Part shown: piece after piece, positions 6,678 through 8,176 of the stretch | How the letters are laid out: every line of letters begins with the position of its first letter | How positions within the stretch are numbered: position 1 is the first letter of the stretch | DNA from: Intestinibacter sp. | Lineage (GTDB): Bacteria > Bacillota > Clostridia > Peptostreptococcales > Peptostreptococcaceae | Length of the DNA: 8,176 bases | Assembly: GCF_022780145.1 (NCBI RefSeq) | Contig: NZ_JALEXO010000311.1 | Span: 1 to 8,176, forward strand | Direction: 5' to 3' | The notes under the pieces: generated by a model | What the model was told of the DNA's origin: nothing | Seen by the model: only the letters and a program-made list of their open reading frames with translations | The model's database searches: none | Translations under genes and position numbers: made by a program

Positions 6678-8176
6678 AATAGCTTTCTAAGTACTTATTT
6701 CTTAATTGTTCAATATTTTGTAGTATCAAACTTTCATCTAAATTAAACTTAGATATAGAACTCTTCGTAAAATCTATGATTAAAGTATTTTCTGTATCAT
6801 TTATTTGATAATCTAATAAATTAAACTCTCTAAATACACTTAATATAACAAATAGCTTAAGTGGCATTATTCCCAATGTCGATTTTATTTTATTAAGTGT
6901 CAGTTCAATGTGTTTATTTGTAATACAATATTTGTATATAGCTACAAATTCATTTCTGTTAGGTATTATATTCTCCATTATATTATTTAAATATAATTTA
7001 TTTTTATTGTCATAATACTTCACAAAATTAGTATTTAGCTTAATATTATCTAATAAATACGAATATTCTTCTTTATTATATAAAAAATCATAAAGAATAA
7101 TATTATTATATATGTTTAAATCCAATTTATCAAGATAGGGAGAAAATATAAGTTTAATTTTATGCGTATTTTTAGTTATTTTTCCGAAATTTACGTCAAA
7201 CTCATCGTCTATAAGTGACAAATCTGAATACGCTCTAAAAAACCCATTTAGTGTATTACAAATAACAAGAGTCTCGTCTTTGAAATATTGAAATATATCC
7301 CCATTTACCATATCCTTCATACCAAAACTATTTGATATCTCATTTTGTCCAAAATTTTCATCTTTTATTCTATTATTTTCTAAATTATAATTTATTTTAT
7401 ATAAATTGTTCACATCCTCAGGAACTATTTTCGAAAATAGCTTTATAGATGTAAAATCCTTTATAGCTGATTTTGGATGCGCAATCCTCATATCCTTAAG
7501 CAACAGCTGAACCTTTCTGTTGTTATTGTAATTATTTTCGCCAAGCTGGAACAATACGTCTACCTTGTCACCTCTAGTAAACTCATCTGCAAGATAAGCC
7601 ATATTAAATCCTATAGCTTCATACACAAAGTCCTTTTGAAGTGTTATCTTTAAATGCTGTTTTGCGGCCCCTACAAAGCCTATATTAGCCAGCACTAAAT
7701 TCCTCATAATAAATCTAGGCGTAGGATTGCTAAGGCCAAATGGCTCTAATTTATGAAGCTCTTCCACTAAATCTAAGCTTACTTGTTGCTCCTCTAATTC
7801 ATATTCTACCTTTATATTTTCAATCATATCCTCTTGAGTTAGATTGTAATCGGCGATTTTATTTACTCTTTGTCTTAGCTCTTCTATATTTTTGCTATCC
7901 ATAGAAAGTCCTGCTGCTTGTTCATGGCCTCCAAATTTAGTCATCAAATCCTTACATTCAACAAGCGTATCGAATATACTAAATCCCTTTATCGATCTAG
8001 CAGAACCTGTAGCCATACCATCCTCTATAGTTAGCAATATAGTAGGCTTATAATATTTCTCAGTCAATTTAGAGGCTACTATTCCTATTATTCCATGCTG
8101 CCAACCTTCCTTGGCTATTACTAAAACCTTATCATTTTCATAAGAACTATCACTATTTATAATTGCTTCAGCCTCA
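6676..8176 (-). CDS. recJ: Single-stranded-DNA-specific exonuclease RecJ, partial: N-terminus off the right edge
   Basis: 5'-to-3' single-strand DNA exonuclease of recombination and mismatch or base-excision repair. The frame is open to the window edge, giving 499 visible residues; a TTG at 8067 is internal, not the start, because conserved RecJ sequence (KEGWQHGIIGIVASKL) continues upstream of it. Numbered from the edge, WQHGIIGIVASKL is at 25-37, GSARS at 57-61 and the DHHA1 signature GGHEQAAG at 82-89. LEPFGLSNPTPRF at 143-155 begins the OB-fold DNA-binding region, which ends near VQLLLKDMR (222-230). The DHH catalytic domain is outside the window. The last 260 or so residues match the position of the extra C-terminal domain of Firmicutes RecJ (ssDNA-exonuc_C type) and are rich in Asn, Lys, Ile and Tyr, more AT-rich than the front part. 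I recognise no catalytic motif in that tail. Confidence 0.95.
   Translation of the reverse strand, partial: EAEAIINSDSSYENDKVLVIAKEGWQHGIIGIVASKLTEKYYKPTILLTIEDGMATGSARSIKGFSIFDTLVECKDLMTKFGGHEQAAGLSMDSKNIEELRQRVNKIADYNLTQEDMIENIKVEYELEEQQVSLDLVEELHKLEPFGLSNPTPRFIMRNLVLANIGFVGAAKQHLKITLQKDFVYEAIGFNMAYLADEFTRGDKVDVLFQLGENNYNNNRKVQLLLKDMRIAHPKSAIKDFTSIKLFSKIVPEDVNNLYKINYNLENNRIKDENFGQNEISNSFGMKDMVNGDIFQYFKDETLVICNTLNGFFRAYSDLSLIDDEFDVNFGKITKNTHKIKLIFSPYLDKLDLNIYNNIILYDFLYNKEEYSYLLDNIKLNTNFVKYYDNKNKLYLNNIMENIIPNRNEFVAIYKYCITNKHIELTLNKIKSTLGIMPLKLFVILSVFREFNLLDYQINDTENTLIIDFTKSSISKFNLDESLILQNIEQLRNKYLESY

Noticed and set aside
8067..8069. TTG as a start codon for recJ at 8067
   Set aside because: The same frame stays open to the window edge and encodes conserved RecJ sequence (WQHGIIGIVASKL) upstream, so the gene is simply cut by the window.
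1..8176. Mobile element, CRISPR array, defence or toxin system
   Set aside because: All coding space belongs to recognised housekeeping families on one strand, with no transposase, repeat array, tRNA, attachment-site duplication or foreign-looking gene.

Overview
This window is a strongly AT-rich stretch carrying seven consecutive genes, all on the minus strand, with almost no non-coding space. Gene content, AT-rich codons, strong AGGAGG-type ribosome binding sites and the order recJ - apt - relA - dtd - MBL hydrolase - hemZ - hisS all fit a Clostridia chromosome, most likely Peptostreptococcaceae (Clostridioides difficile or a relative such as Paraclostridium or Romboutsia). The species cannot be settled by eye. 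This is core chromosome: I see no mobile element, CRISPR array, RNA gene, toxin pair or defence gene.

In transcription order, from high to low coordinates: the C-terminal two thirds of recJ enters at the right edge (6676-8176), then apt (6151-6663), relA/rsh (3847-6078), dtd (3363-3812) and a small metallo-beta-lactamase-fold hydrolase (2727-3350). A convincing intrinsic terminator (2677-2720) follows. Then come hemZ (start most likely at 2639) and the first 392 codons of hisS, which runs off the left edge. The terminator divides the window into an upstream unit (recJ to the MBL gene) and a downstream unit (hemZ-hisS, probably continuing to aspS in this lineage). A 24-bp perfect palindrome at 6118-6141 lies between apt and relA and may be a weak terminator or an operator/promoter site, so relA-dtd-MBL may also be expressed separately.

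The upstream unit links DNA repair (RecJ), purine salvage (Apt), the stringent-response alarmone enzyme (Rel) and removal of D-amino acids from tRNA (Dtd). Rel and Apt meet at purine nucleotide metabolism, and Dtd and HisRS both act on aminoacyl-tRNA. Several junctions are very tight: the recJ and dtd stop codons touch or overlap the next gene's Shine-Dalgarno sequence, and hisS starts inside hemZ.

No undescribed system is evident. The points most worth a second look are the apt-relA palindrome, the HemZ radical-SAM cluster lacking the fourth cysteine of HemN, a 21-bp-period duplication at the relA N-terminus, and the divergent C-terminal half of RecJ.
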